DNA from: Carnobacterium gallinarum DSM 4847
GTDB taxonomy: Bacteria; Bacillota; Bacilli; Lactobacillales; Carnobacteriaceae
NCBI RefSeq assembly: GCF_000744375.1
Contig: NZ_JQLU01000005.1
Coordinates: 2,155,496 to 2,219,495 of the forward strand
Length of the DNA: 64,000 nucleotides
Direction of reading: 5' to 3'
Part shown: piece after piece, positions 36,915 through 46,748 of the stretch
Numbering within the stretch: the stretch's first letter is position 1
Layout of the letters: each line of letters opens with the position of its first letter
Made by a program: the position numbers and the translations under genes
Notes under the pieces: generated by a model
Seen by the model: the letters and a program-made list of their open reading frames with translations, nothing else
Told to the model about the DNA's origin: nothing
Databases searched by the model: none

Positions 36915-37565
36915 TTAAGATTCCAATTGAATTAGTTTTTCTTGATAGCTTTTATTTCCGAGTTTAAAAGTAACTTGTCCATTTAATAGATTAGTCACTT
37001 CTAATTGAAAAAACTCTGTTTGCTTTTCTAATGCATAACAAACAAATGAAACATTCTCCGTGTAAAGGATATCTTTAATTGTATAGGCAGACGTTTCCAG
37101 AAAATTTTCTAACCTTCCAGAAGCTGTATAAGCGACCTCAAGATGGATTTCTTGCTGTAACGATCGTTCTACAATTCCGATTTCATGTAATGTTTGGCTA
37201 ACACTCTTACCATAAGCGCGAATCAAACCACCAGCGCCTAATTTTGTTCCACCAAAGTAACGAGTAACTACAGCGACTACATCTCTTAAATTTTGTTTTT
37301 TTAATACTTCTAACATTGGAACACCGGCAGTTCCGCTTGGCTCTCCATCATCAAGAGCACGTTGAATTTGATTTTGATCACCTATTACATAGGCAGCACA
37401 GTTATGATTCGCTTTCCAATGTTCTTTTTTGATAGTTTGAATAAATTCTTGTGCCTCAGTCTCAGTGGTAATTCGCTTTAAATGGCAAATAAAACGAGAT
37501 TTTTTAATTTCAATTTCATAATTGCCATCTTTTGCAATCGTTAAGTAATGATCCAGCATAGTCAT
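36915..37565 (-). CDS. yigZ: YigZ/IMPACT-family protein
   Basis: This 216-residue protein has an N-terminal UPF0029/IMPACT domain: EIKKSRFICHLKRI near residues 19-32, the NHNCAAYVIG and ALDDGEPSGTAGVPMLEVL motifs, and VTRYFGGTKLGAGGLIRAYG, which is strongly conserved. A C-terminal DUF1949 domain follows. The family is widespread and may bind nucleic acid or ribosome-linked factors, but its role in bacteria is unclear. AAGGGATC precedes the ATG on the minus strand. It is divergent from degV, as often seen in lactic acid bacteria. Confidence 0.93.
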   Translation of the reverse strand: MTMLDHYLTIAKDGNYEIEIKKSRFICHLKRITTETEAQEFIQTIKKEHWKANHNCAAYVIGDQNQIQRALDDGEPSGTAGVPMLEVLKKQNLRDVVAVVTRYFGGTKLGAGGLIRAYGKSVSQTLHEIGIVERSLQQEIHLEVAYTASGRLENFLETSAYTIKDILYTENVSFVCYALEKQTEFFQLEVTNLLNGQVTFKLGNKSYQEKLIQLES

Positions 37566-37754
37566 TCAATTGATCCCTTTCTTTCAGTTGTTTATTCCTA
37601 TTTAATAGTATAAAGGAAATTAAGCATAAAATAAAATCTAAACGTGAAAATATTCTTGATTAGATAAAAATTCCAATACAATAGCCGAGGTTTCTTTTTT
37701 TACTAATTCTTAATCTTTACTAAAATAAATAATAGGGACGAAGATTAGAAAATA

Positions 37755-37763
37755 TGCTATAAT
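37755..37763 (+). promoter_or_regulatory. Extended -10 promoter for degV
   Basis: TGCTATAAT is a perfect extended -10 element. No good -35 box lies 17 bases upstream. It is about 80 bases ahead of the degV TTG start. Confidence 0.55.
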
Positions 37764-37844
37764 TATTCTTTGTAATAGATGAGATTTAAGTAAGATAGCA
37801 AGAAGAAATAAAACTGAGAAAGTTAAATGTAATGAGGTGAAAAG

Positions 37845-38708
37845 TTGAAAATTGCAGTTATAACCGATAGTACTGCCTATTTAACTCAAGAACAATATCA
37901 AAAGAATTCAATTTTTATGTTGCCCCTTTCTGTAATTATTGGCGAAGAGGTATTTCGTGAAGAAATCGATATTACTGCGAACGAGTTTTATGAAAAAGTC
38001 AGAGGCATGAAAGCTTTACCTACAAGTTCTCAACCAGCAACAGGTGAGATTGTGACTCTATTAGAACGTTTGGCTAAAGATTATGATGCCGTTATTAGTG
38101 TTCATTTATCAAGTAAAATTAGTGGAACTTATCAAAACGTTGCGGCAGCCGCTTCTATGGTAGACGGTATTGAGGTCTATCCTTATGATTCTGGGATCAG
38201 TTGTTCCGCGCAAGGTTATTTTGCACTTGAAGCTGCAAGATTAGCAAAACATGGAGCATCACCAGAAGAAATTCTAGCTGACTTCGATGAAATGCAATCA
38301 ACTTTACGAGCCTATTTTATGGTAGATGATTTAAATCACTTAGTTCGTGGTGGAAGACTTTCTAATGGTGCGGCCATAGTAGGATCTATGTTAAAAATTA
38401 AACCCATTCTTCATTTTGAAGACAAAGAAATTGTTGTATTTGAAAAAATTCGTTCTTCTAAAAAAGCGTTGAAGCGTATCGAAGGATTATTAGAAGAAGA
38501 TGTTAAAAAAGGCTACCCAATCGTAGCGACGATTATCCATGCCAATGCTGAAGAAGAAGCTTTAAAATGGAAAAAACAAATGGAAAAGAAAATGCCGAAT
38601 ACTCGATTTGAACTAAGTTACTTTGGCCCAGTTATTGGAACACATCTTGGCGAAGGTTCATTAGGCTTAGCTTGGATTGAAGATCGTATCAAATCACACC
38701 CACTATAA
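37845..38708 (+). CDS. degV: DegV-family fatty acid-binding protein
   Basis: This 287-residue two-domain DegV protein has the N-terminal ITDSTAYL motif, TSQPATGE near residues 62-69, SSKISGTYQNV near 90-100 and FMVDDLNHLVRGGRLSNGAA near 155-174. DegV/FakB proteins bind a fatty acid and, with the kinase FakA, present it as acyl phosphate. Firmicutes carry several paralogues, so this copy may or may not be the FakA partner. The start is TTG at 37845, five bases after GAGGTG. It lies just upstream of the competence genes. Confidence 0.92.
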   Translation: MKIAVITDSTAYLTQEQYQKNSIFMLPLSVIIGEEVFREEIDITANEFYEKVRGMKALPTSSQPATGEIVTLLERLAKDYDAVISVHLSSKISGTYQNVAAAASMVDGIEVYPYDSGISCSAQGYFALEAARLAKHGASPEEILADFDEMQSTLRAYFMVDDLNHLVRGGRLSNGAAIVGSMLKIKPILHFEDKEIVVFEKIRSSKKALKRIEGLLEEDVKKGYPIVATIIHANAEEEALKWKKQMEKKMPNTRFELSYFGPVIGTHLGEGSLGLAWIEDRIKSHPL

Positions 38709-38736
38709 ATTAATTAAATAAAATGCACTTATTTGT

Positions 38737-38762
38737 CGATAAAAAATTTATCGGCTTTTTTT
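38737..38762 (+). terminator. Terminator after degV
   Basis: CGATAAA and TTTATCG form a 7-bp stem with a three-base loop, followed by GC and seven T residues. Confidence 0.7.
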
Positions 38763-38811
38763 GCGTATATTTTAGCTGAGAGGGAAAATATACTGAGTGA
38801 GGTGTAAATAT

Positions 38812-40158
38812 ATGCAGAAAAACCAACTATTAGGTCGTGAATTATTAAAAACTGAGTTTGCATTTGAGTGTCACCATGATTATGATAGTAAAATTCAAAT
38901 AAGAAAAGCTTTTTTTAAAGAAGGAACAAAAACTTATTGCAATCGTTGTGGAGCTTTTAAAAGGGAGTTACGAGTTAAAGCACCTTGTTTATGTGGAGAT
39001 ACTTGTTTTTATTGTTTGAATTGTTTAAATATGGGAAGAATTCGTAAATGTAGCCAATTATATTTTTTACCAGAAGAAAATAACTTTAGTCCATTAGAGG
39101 AACCGATTTTAAAGTGGCAAGGGACGTTATCGACCCAACAAGCAATGGCGTCTAGAGAAATTATTGACACAATTAGACAAAAAGAAATACGGTTAATCTG
39201 GGCAGTTGCTGGTGCAGGGAAAACAGAGATGATATTTGCTGGAATTGAGTCAGTTTTAAGGACAGGTGGGCGGGTTTGTGTTGCCTCTCCAAGAGTAGAT
39301 GTTTGTTTAGAGTTGGCCCCACGGTTACAAGCTGCTTTTCCTAAAGTATCCTCTACTTTGCTCTATGGAGATAATGAAGAAGTTTACCGATACACTCAAC
39401 TAGTCATTGCGACAACACATCAGCTACTACGATTTAAAGAAGCTTTTGATTTACTAATTATTGATGAAATTGATGCATTTCCCTATACAGTAGATTCAAC
39501 TTTAGCCTTGGCTGCGAAAAAAGCACGAAAAAAAAAGAGTAGTTTAATTTATTTATCAGCAACGCCATCAAAAAAAATGCAACTAGCAATTAAACAGCAT
39601 CAGCTATTAGCTAGCATTTTGCCAGCGCGCTATCATGGATATCCTCTTCCTCAGCCACAATCTATTTGGTTTGGAATAAGTCCTACAAGTAAGCAATCAA
39701 AAAGAAAATTAATTCGTCACATTCAAATTTTATTTCAAAAAGAAAGGCGCATCTTATTGTTTATGCCGACTATTAAAGAGATGCTAGTATTTGAAAAAGA
39801 GCTAACTAGTTATTTTACAGAGAAAAAAATAGTTAGTGTATCGTCAGAAGATCCTAAACGAAAAGAAAAAGTTTTAGCTATGCGCCATCAAAAAGTAGAT
39901 TTATTATTAACAACTACTATTTTAGAGAGAGGTGTTACATTTATTGATATTGATGTTTTAGTCTATGCAGCAGAAAATCGATTGTTTACAACTTCCGCTT
40001 TAGTACAAATAGCTGGGAGGGCTGGTCGACATCGGGATTTTCCAAAAGGAGAGGTTTTGTTTTTGCATCATGGGAAAAGTCGAAGCATGAAACTGGCAAC
40101 CAAACAAATTATGCAGATGAATATACTAGCACGGAAACGAGGACTATTAACACATTGA
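38812..40158 (+). CDS. comFA: Competence DNA-uptake helicase ComFA
   Basis: This 448-residue DEAD-box-type ATPase drives single-stranded DNA uptake during transformation. An N-terminal cysteine cluster (YCNRCGAF, then CLCGDTCFYCLNC) forms a zinc-binding domain. Walker A GAGKTEM has its Lys near residue 137, DEID is the Walker B/DEAD box, YLSATPSKK is motif III, and QIAGRAGRH is motif VI. ATG 38812 with GAGGTG is preferred to GTG 38797. It overlaps comFC by four bases. The length is close to the B. subtilis protein (463). The gene appears intact, although other competence genes are outside the window. Confidence 0.95.
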   Translation: MQKNQLLGRELLKTEFAFECHHDYDSKIQIRKAFFKEGTKTYCNRCGAFKRELRVKAPCLCGDTCFYCLNCLNMGRIRKCSQLYFLPEENNFSPLEEPILKWQGTLSTQQAMASREIIDTIRQKEIRLIWAVAGAGKTEMIFAGIESVLRTGGRVCVASPRVDVCLELAPRLQAAFPKVSSTLLYGDNEEVYRYTQLVIATTHQLLRFKEAFDLLIIDEIDAFPYTVDSTLALAAKKARKKKSSLIYLSATPSKKMQLAIKQHQLLASILPARYHGYPLPQPQSIWFGISPTSKQSKRKLIRHIQILFQKERRILLFMPTIKEMLVFEKELTSYFTEKKIVSVSSEDPKRKEKVLAMRHQKVDLLLTTTILERGVTFIDIDVLVYAAENRLFTTSALVQIAGRAGRHRDFPKGEVLFLHHGKSRSMKLATKQIMQMNILARKRGLLTH

Positions 40159-40862
40159 AACGAACTTGTTTATTATGTAGTAAATATTTAGTTGAAGAAA
40201 TTAATTTTAGTTCGTTGTTCTCATTAAGTAAAGTTCAACAGGAATGTCTTTGTACAGAGTGTCGATTGAAATTTATTTCTTTAGATAAGTCAGCTTGCTG
40301 TACAGGCTGTGGTAGAGTCTGGCTAGAGACGTGGTGTACAGATTGTCAGCGTTGGCACCAATCAAATCCAGATATACCACTAGCACACTCAGCGTTATAT
40401 GAGTACAATGATTGGATGAAAGAGTGGATGGAGCAATTCAAATTTAAAGGGGATTATCGATTAGCAAACGTTTTCTCCATAGAAATAAAAAAGCAATTTA
40501 CTGGCAAGCAACTAAAAAACTTACTAATTGTTCCAATTCCAATTAGTTTTGAGAGTTACCAACTTAGAGGATTTAATCAAGTCGAGGCTCTATTAGACTT
40601 TGCAGGAATACCTTATCACTCTTTATTAGAAAATCAGAATTTAGAGAAAAAGCAGTCCACTAAAAATCGCCAAGAACGATTGCGTATGGAACAGCCTTTT
40701 ATTCTGAAAGATAGTCATTCTTTTGATTTAGCCAAGTATGCAGATAAGTCAGTTGTACTGGTAGATGATGTCTATACGACGGGACGAACAATATTGCACG
40801 CAAAAAAGCTGATTTTAGAGTTAGGATTAACCTTAGAAAAGAGCTTGTCTATTGCTCGCTAG
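40155..40862 (+). CDS. comFC: Competence protein ComFC (phosphoribosyltransferase-like)
   Basis: This 235-residue protein has N-terminal zinc-finger cysteines (CLLCSKYLV, CLCTECRLKF, CCTGCGRVW, CTDC) and a C-terminal phosphoribosyltransferase domain with the PRPP-binding motif VVLVDDVYTTGRT. ComFC works with ComFA in DNA uptake. The TTG start overlaps the comFA TGA (TTGA), so translation is probably coupled; no strong ribosome binding site is present. The second short motif, IPIPISFESYQLRGFNQ, is typical of the ComFC/GntX family. Confidence 0.93.
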   Translation: MKRTCLLCSKYLVEEINFSSLFSLSKVQQECLCTECRLKFISLDKSACCTGCGRVWLETWCTDCQRWHQSNPDIPLAHSALYEYNDWMKEWMEQFKFKGDYRLANVFSIEIKKQFTGKQLKNLLIVPIPISFESYQLRGFNQVEALLDFAGIPYHSLLENQNLEKKQSTKNRQERLRMEQPFILKDSHSFDLAKYADKSVVLVDDVYTTGRTILHAKKLILELGLTLEKSLSIAR

Positions 40863-40893
40863 AAAAATATAATAAAATAAAAGCTGATTTTAT

Positions 40894-40922
40894 TTGTTAA
40901 TTAAAGCGCTATCGCTTATAAT
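40894..40922 (+). promoter_or_regulatory. hpf promoter with an embedded cre-like site
   Basis: TTGTTA at 40894-40899 and TATAAT at 40917-40922 are 17 bases apart. The spacer holds TTAAAGCGCTATCG (40901-40914), which fits the catabolite-responsive element consensus TGWNANCGNTNWCA except at the outer G and A. CcpA binding there would repress hpf when sugar is plentiful. Confidence 0.6.
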
Positions 40923-41008
40923 TGAATTAGGGACATCATCATTTGAGTGGTCCTCATGATGTGTCAACATTCTAACTTGGGTTAGATGGATGGAAGGGGA
41001 GAACGTTT

Positions 41009-41548
41009 ATGTTTAAATATAATGTCCGTGGCGAAAATATTGAGGTAACAGAGGCAATCCGTGATTACGTTGAGAAAAAAGTTGGAAAATTGGAAAGATA
41101 CTTTAGTGATGTACCAGATGCAACAGCGCATGTTAACTTAAAAGTTTATTCTGATAAAACAGCTAAAGTGGAAGTAACAGTTCCGCTTCCTTATTTAGTC
41201 TTACGTGCAGAAGAAACCTCACCTGATTTATATGCAAGTGTTGATTTAGTTGTAGATAAACTAGAAAGACAAATGCGTAAATACAAAACTAAAATTAATC
41301 GCAAATCTCGTGAAAAAGGTTTTGATTTTGTTGTACCAAACCAAGTTGAATTGGATACAGCAACAGGCGAATTAGACATTGTAAGAACAAAACGTGTTTC
41401 ATTGAAACCAATGGATAGTGAAGAAGCTGCTTTACAAATGGATATGCTAGGACATAATTTCTTTATCTTTGAAGATGCTGAAACAAATGGAATTAGTATT
41501 GTTTATCGTCGTAAAGATGGAAAGTATGGTTTGATTGAAACAAACTAA
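41009..41548 (+). CDS. hpf: Long-form ribosome hibernation promoting factor
   Basis: This 179-residue protein has an N-terminal S30AE domain (FKYNVRGENIEVTEAIRDYVEKK, here residues 2-24) that binds the 30S decoding region. The C-terminal domain (KRVSLKPMDSEEAALQMDMLGHNFFIF onward) dimerises to join two 70S ribosomes into inactive 100S particles. This long form is standard in Firmicutes. GGAAGGGGAG precedes the ATG. It lies between comFC and secA as in many relatives and has its own promoter and terminator. Confidence 0.96.
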   Translation: MFKYNVRGENIEVTEAIRDYVEKKVGKLERYFSDVPDATAHVNLKVYSDKTAKVEVTVPLPYLVLRAEETSPDLYASVDLVVDKLERQMRKYKTKINRKSREKGFDFVVPNQVELDTATGELDIVRTKRVSLKPMDSEEAALQMDMLGHNFFIFEDAETNGISIVYRRKDGKYGLIETN

Positions 41549-41571
41549 ATAATATAAAGAATTAAATAAAC

Positions 41572-41621
41572 AGTGGGCTGGATAAGTTGAAAAATTGCAG
41601 ATTCAGCCTGCTTTTTTTTTT
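41572..41621 (+). terminator. Terminator after hpf
   Basis: AGTGGGCTG pairs with CAGCCTGCT (two wobble pairs) and runs into ten T residues, 24 bases after the hpf stop. Confidence 0.75.
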
Positions 41622-41921
41622 ACTTAATATTTAGTAATAAAATAAATTAAAAGATAGAAGTATTCAAAATGAGTTTAAAAACGACAAAGAAACTACATAT
41701 ATGATAGGATATAAACAGAATACTGATTAGAAAATTTGTCTAAAAAAAAAGATTTATCAATTATAAGAATAGTTTTCAATAAAAAAAGGTTTCATTTGTG
41801 TATAACTAATGATAAAATTATAAGGATGGCAGCAATCTGTCTAATAAACGCTAATTTAAACATCTGAAATTGTACAGATTTTAAAAGATAAAGAAATAAT
41901 TGAAAAAGAGGAGAAAGACTG
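41622..41921 (+). promoter_or_regulatory. secA upstream region with possible promoter and leader hairpin
   Basis: This is 300 A+T-rich bases without a supported gene. TTGTGT at 41796-41801 and TATAAG at 41819-41824, 17 bases apart, could be the secA promoter. In the resulting leader, AATCTGT (41834-41840) could pair with ACAGATT (41874-41880). No other element was identified between 41622 and 41795. Confidence 0.4.
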
Positions 41922-44441
41922 ATGGCTAATTTTTTAAAACAGTTAATAGAGAATGATAAAAAAGAAATTAAAAGCCTTGAAAAGGTAGCTGACAAAATTG
42001 ATGCATATAGTGATCGAATGGCAGCATTATCTGATGAGGAGCTTCAAGCAAAAACCCCTGAACTAAAGAAACGTTATCAATCAGGCGAAACCCTGGACGA
42101 TCTTTTACCAGAAGCCTTTGCAGTTGTTCGTGAAGCAGCAAAACGTGTGTTAGGTTTGTACCCATACCGAGTACAATTAATGGGTGGACTTACATTGCAC
42201 AAAGGAAATATCCCTGAAATGAAAACTGGTGAAGGGAAAACTTTAACAGCAACAATGCCTGTTTATTTAAATGCATTAGCTGGTGAAGGCGTTCACGTTG
42301 TTACCGTCAATGAATATTTAGCAAGTCGTGATGCAACTGAAATGGGCGAATTATATTCATTCCTTGGGTTAACTGTAGGATTGAATTTAAATTCAAAAAG
42401 TTCAGAAGAAAAACGTGATGCTTATAACGCTGATATTACTTACAGCACAAATAATGAATTAGGTTTTGATTATTTAAGAGACAACATGGTAGTTTACCGT
42501 GAACAAATGGTACAACGTCCATTAAACTATGCGATTGTCGATGAAGTCGATTCTATTTTAATCGATGAAGCGAGAACGCCATTAATCATTTCAGGGCAGG
42601 CAGAAAAATCAACAGTTCTTTATACACGTGCTGATTTCTTTGTAAAAAGCTTGAAAGCAGAAGATGATTACACAATTGATGTTCAGTCTAAAACAATTGC
42701 TTTGACAGAAGAAGGAATGCTTAAAGCTGAGAAAACTTTCAAAGTTGAGAATTTATACGATATTGATAATACTGCATTAATTCACCATATTGACCAAGCT
42801 CTACGTGCTAATTATATTATGCTACGTGATATTGATTATGTTGTACAAGAAGGCGAAGTTTTAATTGTTGACCAATTTACTGGTCGTATTATGGATGGCC
42901 GTCGTTACTCTGATGGTTTACATCAAGCAATTGAAGCTAAAGAAGGCGTTGAGATTGAGAACGAATCTAAAACAATGGCGAATGTTACATTCCAAAACTT
43001 TTTCCGTATGTATAAAAAATTATCTGGAATGACTGGTACAGCTAAAACAGAACAAGAAGAATTCCGTGAAATCTACAATATTCAAGTTGTGGAAATTCCA
43101 ACAAATAAACCAATTATTCGTGATGATCGTCCAGATTTATTGTATCCAACTCTAACAAGCAAGTTTAATGCTGTTGTAGAAGATATTAAAACACGTAATG
43201 CAAATGGACAACCGATTCTAGTTGGTACTGTAGCTGTTGAAACATCTGAATTACTTTCACAACTATTAACAAAAGCGAAGATTCACCATGAAGTACTAAA
43301 TGCAAAAAATCACTTTAAAGAAGCTGAGATTATTATGAGTGCTGGTCAAAAGGGAGCTGTTACAATTGCAACCAATATGGCTGGTCGTGGTACCGATATT
43401 AAATTAGGTGCTGGCGTACTTGAAGTAGGCGGTTTATGCGTTATTGGTACAGAACGTCATGAATCACGTCGTATTGATAATCAATTACGTGGTCGTGCTG
43501 GTCGTCAAGGAGATCCTGGTGTAACTCAATTCTACCTTTCATTAGAAGATGAATTGATGAAACGTTTTGGTTCTGAAAGAATCCAAGCAGTCTTAGAACG
43601 TCTAAAAGTTCAAGAAGAAGATGCTGTTATTCAAAGTAAAATGATTTCTCGTCAAGTGGAGTCAGCTCAAAAACGTGTTGAAGGAAATAACTATGATACA
43701 CGTAAGAACGTTCTTGAATATGATGATGTTATGCGTGAACAACGTGAAATCATGTACGGTCAACGTTTAGAAGTGATTATGGCAACAGAATCATTAAAAA
43801 AAATTACAATGGCTATGGTTCAACGTACAATTAACCGCATGGTAAGTGTGAATACTCAAGGACCAAAAGAAGAGTGGAACTTACAAGGTATTCATGATTT
43901 TGCAACTTCTGCTATTGTTCATGAAGACAGCTTAACGATTAATGATTTAGAAAATAAAACACCTGAAGAGATTGAAGCATTCTTATTAGGTCGCGCTGAA
44001 AGTATTTATGCTACTAAGGAAGAAAGTTTTAATGAACAAATGCTTGAATTTGAAAAAGTTGTTATCTTGCGTGTTGTTGATAGCAAGTGGACAGATCATA
44101 TTGATACAATGGATCAATTACGTCAAGGTATTGGCTTACGTGCGTATGCACAAACAAATCCATTAGTAGAATATCAAGCTGAAGGATTTAAATTGTTTGA
44201 AGAAATGATTGCCGCTATTGAATATGATGTAACACGTCTATTAATGAAATCAGAAATCAGACAAAATCTACAAAGAGAACAGGTTGTTAAAGGTTCTCCT
44301 GCTCGTTCAGCTGGTGATGGAGATGTGGTGGAAGCCGCTAAAACAAAACCAATTAAAGTTGATGACAAAATTGGTAGAAATGATCCATGTCCATGTGGCA
44401 GTGGTAAAAAATACAAAAATTGTCACGGAAAAGATTTATAA
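41922..44441 (+). CDS. secA: Protein translocase ATPase SecA
   Basis: SecA pushes preproteins through SecYEG using ATP at the inner membrane face. The 839-residue protein has Walker A TGEGKT at residues 102-107, [20 protein letters not shown] (Walker B), GMTGTAKTE, and [13 protein letters not shown] in the second helicase half. A C-terminal zinc-binding tail with [14 protein letters not shown] binds SecB or ribosomes in other species. The ATG has GAGGAGAAAG upstream. The M60 protease, the NlpC/P60 hydrolase and the two PstS lipoproteins in this window would be clients. Confidence 0.98.
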   Translation: MANFLKQLIENDKKEIKSLEKVADKIDAYSDRMAALSDEELQAKTPELKKRYQSGETLDDLLPEAFAVVREAAKRVLGLYPYRVQLMGGLTLHKGNIPEMKTGEGKTLTATMPVYLNALAGEGVHVVTVNEYLASRDATEMGELYSFLGLTVGLNLNSKSSEEKRDAYNADITYSTNNELGFDYLRDNMVVYREQMVQRPLNYAIVDEVDSILIDEARTPLIISGQAEKSTVLYTRADFFVKSLKAEDDYTIDVQSKTIALTEEGMLKAEKTFKVENLYDIDNTALIHHIDQALRANYIMLRDIDYVVQEGEVLIVDQFTGRIMDGRRYSDGLHQAIEAKEGVEIENESKTMANVTFQNFFRMYKKLSGMTGTAKTEQEEFREIYNIQVVEIPTNKPIIRDDRPDLLYPTLTSKFNAVVEDIKTRNANGQPILVGTVAVETSELLSQLLTKAKIHHEVLNAKNHFKEAEIIMSAGQKGAVTIATNMAGRGTDIKLGAGVLEVGGLCVIGTERHESRRIDNQLRGRAGRQGDPGVTQFYLSLEDELMKRFGSERIQAVLERLKVQEEDAVIQSKMISRQVESAQKRVEGNNYDTRKNVLEYDDVMREQREIMYGQRLEVIMATESLKKITMAMVQRTINRMVSVNTQGPKEEWNLQGIHDFATSAIVHEDSLTINDLENKTPEEIEAFLLGRAESIYATKEESFNEQMLEFEKVVILRVVDSKWTDHIDTMDQLRQGIGLRAYAQTNPLVEYQAEGFKLFEEMIAAIEYDVTRLLMKSEIRQNLQREQVVKGSPARSAGDGDVVEAAKTKPIKVDDKIGRNDPCPCGSGKKYKNCHGKDL

Positions 44442-44450
44442 TAGAGTCTC

Positions 44451-44488
44451 AAAAAACACGATTTGGTTGATTCTGAATCGTGTTTTTT
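44451..44488 (+). terminator. Terminator after secA
   Basis: A perfect 13-bp stem (AAAAAACACGATT with AATCGTGTTTTTT) ends in a T run, nine bases after the secA stop. Confidence 0.85.
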
Positions 44489-44554
44489 GGTAAAATTATC
44501 TAGTCATGTTTAATAAGTTATGAATAAAACATAAATTTAGAGGAGTGTCATCAA

Positions 44555-45665
44555 ATGGAATTAAGTGAAATTAGAAATAATTTAATAGAAGCAGAAGAAA
44601 GAATCGCTGGCTTCAGGAGGTCTCTTTGACTTAGAGGCGATGGAACGAGATATTGCTGAATATGATGAACGAATGGGCGAACCAGGATTTTGGGATGATG
44701 GTACAAGAGCCCAAGGTATTATTAATGAAGCCAATGTAATTAAAGAGAAATATAACCAATTTCAAAAATTAGCAACAACTAAAGAAGATTTAGATGTTCT
44801 TTTAGAAATGGTGAAAGAAGAGCCAGATCCAGAATTAGAGCTTGAATTAGAAGAAAACTTAAAAGAATTTTTAAATGAGTTAGATCAATATGAACTAGAT
44901 ATGTTACTAAGTGAGCCATATGACAAAAATAATGCCATTATTGAGTTGCATCCCGGAGCCGGCGGCACAGAGTCGCAAGACTGGGGCAGCATGCTGTTAC
45001 GTATGTATATTCGTTGGGCAGAAAGAAAAGGCTTCAAAGTGGAATATTTAGATTACCAAGATGGTGATGAAGCGGGAATTAAAAGTGTGACCCTATTAAT
45101 TAAGGGACATAATGCCTATGGTTATTTGAAAGCTGAAAAGGGCGTTCATCGTCTAGTAAGAATATCACCATTTGATTCAGCTGGTCGTCGACATACGTCA
45201 TTTGTTTCCATCGATGTTATCCCAGAAATGGAAGATAACGTTGATATTCAAATTAACTCAGATGATTTAAGAATTGATACGTATCGTGCAAGTGGTGCGG
45301 GTGGTCAACATATCAATAAAACGGATTCGGCAGTTCGGATTACACATATTCCAACTGGTGTTGTTGTAGCTAGTCAAGCACAACGTTCGCAAATGAAAAA
45401 TAAAGATCAAGCAATGGGGATGCTGAAAGCAAAACTTTATCAATTAGAGCTTGAAGAAAAAGAACGCGAAATGGCTGAGATTCGTGGCGAGCAAAAAGAG
45501 ATCGGCTGGGGCTCACAAATTCGTTCCTATGTTTTCCATCCTTATTCGATGGTTAAAGATCATCGGACAAATTATGAAACAGGAAATGTTCAAGGTGTTA
45601 TGGATGGTGACTTAGATCCGTTTATTGATGCTTATTTAAAAAGCCAAATTGTTACAAGTTCGTAA
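44555..45665 (+). CDS. prfB: Peptide chain release factor 2 (programmed +1 frameshift)
   Basis: RF2 recognises UGA and UAA stop codons. The gene is read as 44555-44626 joined to 44628-45665: 24 codons, an in-frame TGA at 44627-44629, then a +1 shift giving a 369-residue protein. [15 protein letters not shown] carries the GGQ hydrolysis motif at about residues 249-251, and the SPF tripeptide (VRISPFDS) that reads UGA/UAA is present. The sequence after the shift alone would lack the N-terminus. AGAGGAG precedes ATG 44555. It follows secA as in B. subtilis. Confidence 0.96.
44615..44630 (+). other. prfB programmed frameshift signal
   Basis: An internal AGGAGG (44615-44620) lies three bases before CTTTGAC. 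The CTT-TGA pair lets the ribosome slip from CTT to TTT and continue with GAC. This is the standard RF2 autoregulatory cassette: low RF2 favours the shift. Confidence 0.95.
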
Positions 45666-45842
45666 GTAAAATCACTAAGTGTCAAAAAATAGACAAATTT
45701 AATTCAATGAATTGCATTTTTATATCGACATTCAGCATTAAAAATATTACATTAATCACAATCAAATCCCAAAAAAACGAGAAAAATCGATATAAAGTGG
45801 GTTAATTAAAGGAAATAATGATGAAATAGCTCGAAAAAAGAT
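45666..45842. other. Intergenic DNA after prfB
   Basis: This is A+T-rich sequence without a supported gene. The only structures noticed are short inverted A/T repeats. A terminator follows at 45843 and the ftsE promoter beyond it. Confidence 0.4.
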
Positions 45843-45878
45843 AGAAACTTTCAATTTTTTTTGAAAGTTTCTTTTTTT
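45843..45878 (+). terminator. Terminator between prfB and ftsE
   Basis: A perfect 12-bp stem (AGAAACTTTCAA with TTGAAAGTTTCT) and a loop of T residues is followed by a T run to 45878. Confidence 0.8.
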
Positions 45879-45954
45879 GAGACATTTCGTTACATTCTCG
45901 TTTAATTTTGAAATAAACTTGTAAAGAAAATAGCACAGACATAAATAGATATAA

Positions 45955-45963
45955 TGCTATAAT
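45955..45963 (+). promoter_or_regulatory. Extended -10 promoter for ftsE-ftsX
   Basis: TGCTATAAT is an extended -10 box about 100 bases upstream of ftsE. A second TATAAT at 45950-45955 overlaps it. No good -35 box is seen for either. Confidence 0.5.
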
Positions 45964-46061
45964 AGTAAGGCATGAGGGAAAAAATTATGAAAACCTCTGA
46001 TTAGGTAGAATAAAACACCTGATAAGGATAGCAAAAACTAGAAAAGTAAGGTGATTAAATT

Positions 46062-46748
46062 ATGATAGAAATGCTGAATGTCTATAAAAAATACCCAAAC
46101 GGGATTACAGCTGCTAATGGGTTAACCGTAAGAATTGAACAAGGTGAATTTGTTTATGTAGTTGGACCAAGTGGTGCAGGTAAATCAACTTTTATTAAAA
46201 TGATGTATCGTGAAGAAACTGCAACAAAAGGTAGCATAAAAGTTGGTGAATTTGATTTAGTGACAATGAAAGAACGTGATGTTCCATTTTTAAGACGCCA
46301 TGTCGGAGTTGTTTTCCAAGATTTCAAATTATTACCACGCCTAACAGTATACGAGAATATTGCTTATGCAATGGAAGTTGTTGAAAAAAATCCTAAAACA
46401 ATTAAAAAACGAGTTTTAGAAGTATTAGATTTAGTAGGTTTAAAACACAAAGTACGTATGTTTCCAAATGAACTTTCAGGAGGGGAACAACAACGGATTG
46501 CGATTGCTAGGGCGATTGCGAATATGCCAAGAGTTCTGATTGCTGATGAACCAACTGGTAACTTAGATCCTGATACTTCATGGGAAATCATGAATATTTT
46601 AGAAGAAATTAACAATCAAGGAACGACAGTTGTCATGGCTACACATAATAGTCAAATTGTAAATGTTGTTAAACACCGTGTCCTTGCGGTTGAAAATGGA
46701 CGAATTGTCCGAGATCAATTGGAAGGAGATTATGGATATGAAGCTTAG
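46062..46748 (+). CDS. ftsE: Cell-division ABC ATPase FtsE
   Basis: This 228-residue ATPase of the FtsEX complex transmits a division or elongation signal to peptidoglycan hydrolases outside the cell. Walker A GPSGAGKST is at residues 35-43, the Q-loop is VVFQDFKLLPRLTVYENIA, the ABC signature is LSGGEQQRIAIARAI, and Walker B is VLIADEPTGNLD. It overlaps ftsX by 11 bases. The wall hydrolase 58 bases after ftsX is the probable target. Confidence 0.96.
   Translation: MIEMLNVYKKYPNGITAANGLTVRIEQGEFVYVVGPSGAGKSTFIKMMYREETATKGSIKVGEFDLVTMKERDVPFLRRHVGVVFQDFKLLPRLTVYENIAYAMEVVEKNPKTIKKRVLEVLDLVGLKHKVRMFPNELSGGEQQRIAIARAIANMPRVLIADEPTGNLDPDTSWEIMNILEEINNQGTTVVMATHNSQIVNVVKHRVLAVENGRIVRDQLEGDYGYEA

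Noticed and set aside
41826-41867. A 13-codon frame in the secA leader that could be a SecM-like leader peptide.
   Set aside because: It would lie at or before the predicted transcript start, has no spaced ribosome binding site and no stalling motif.
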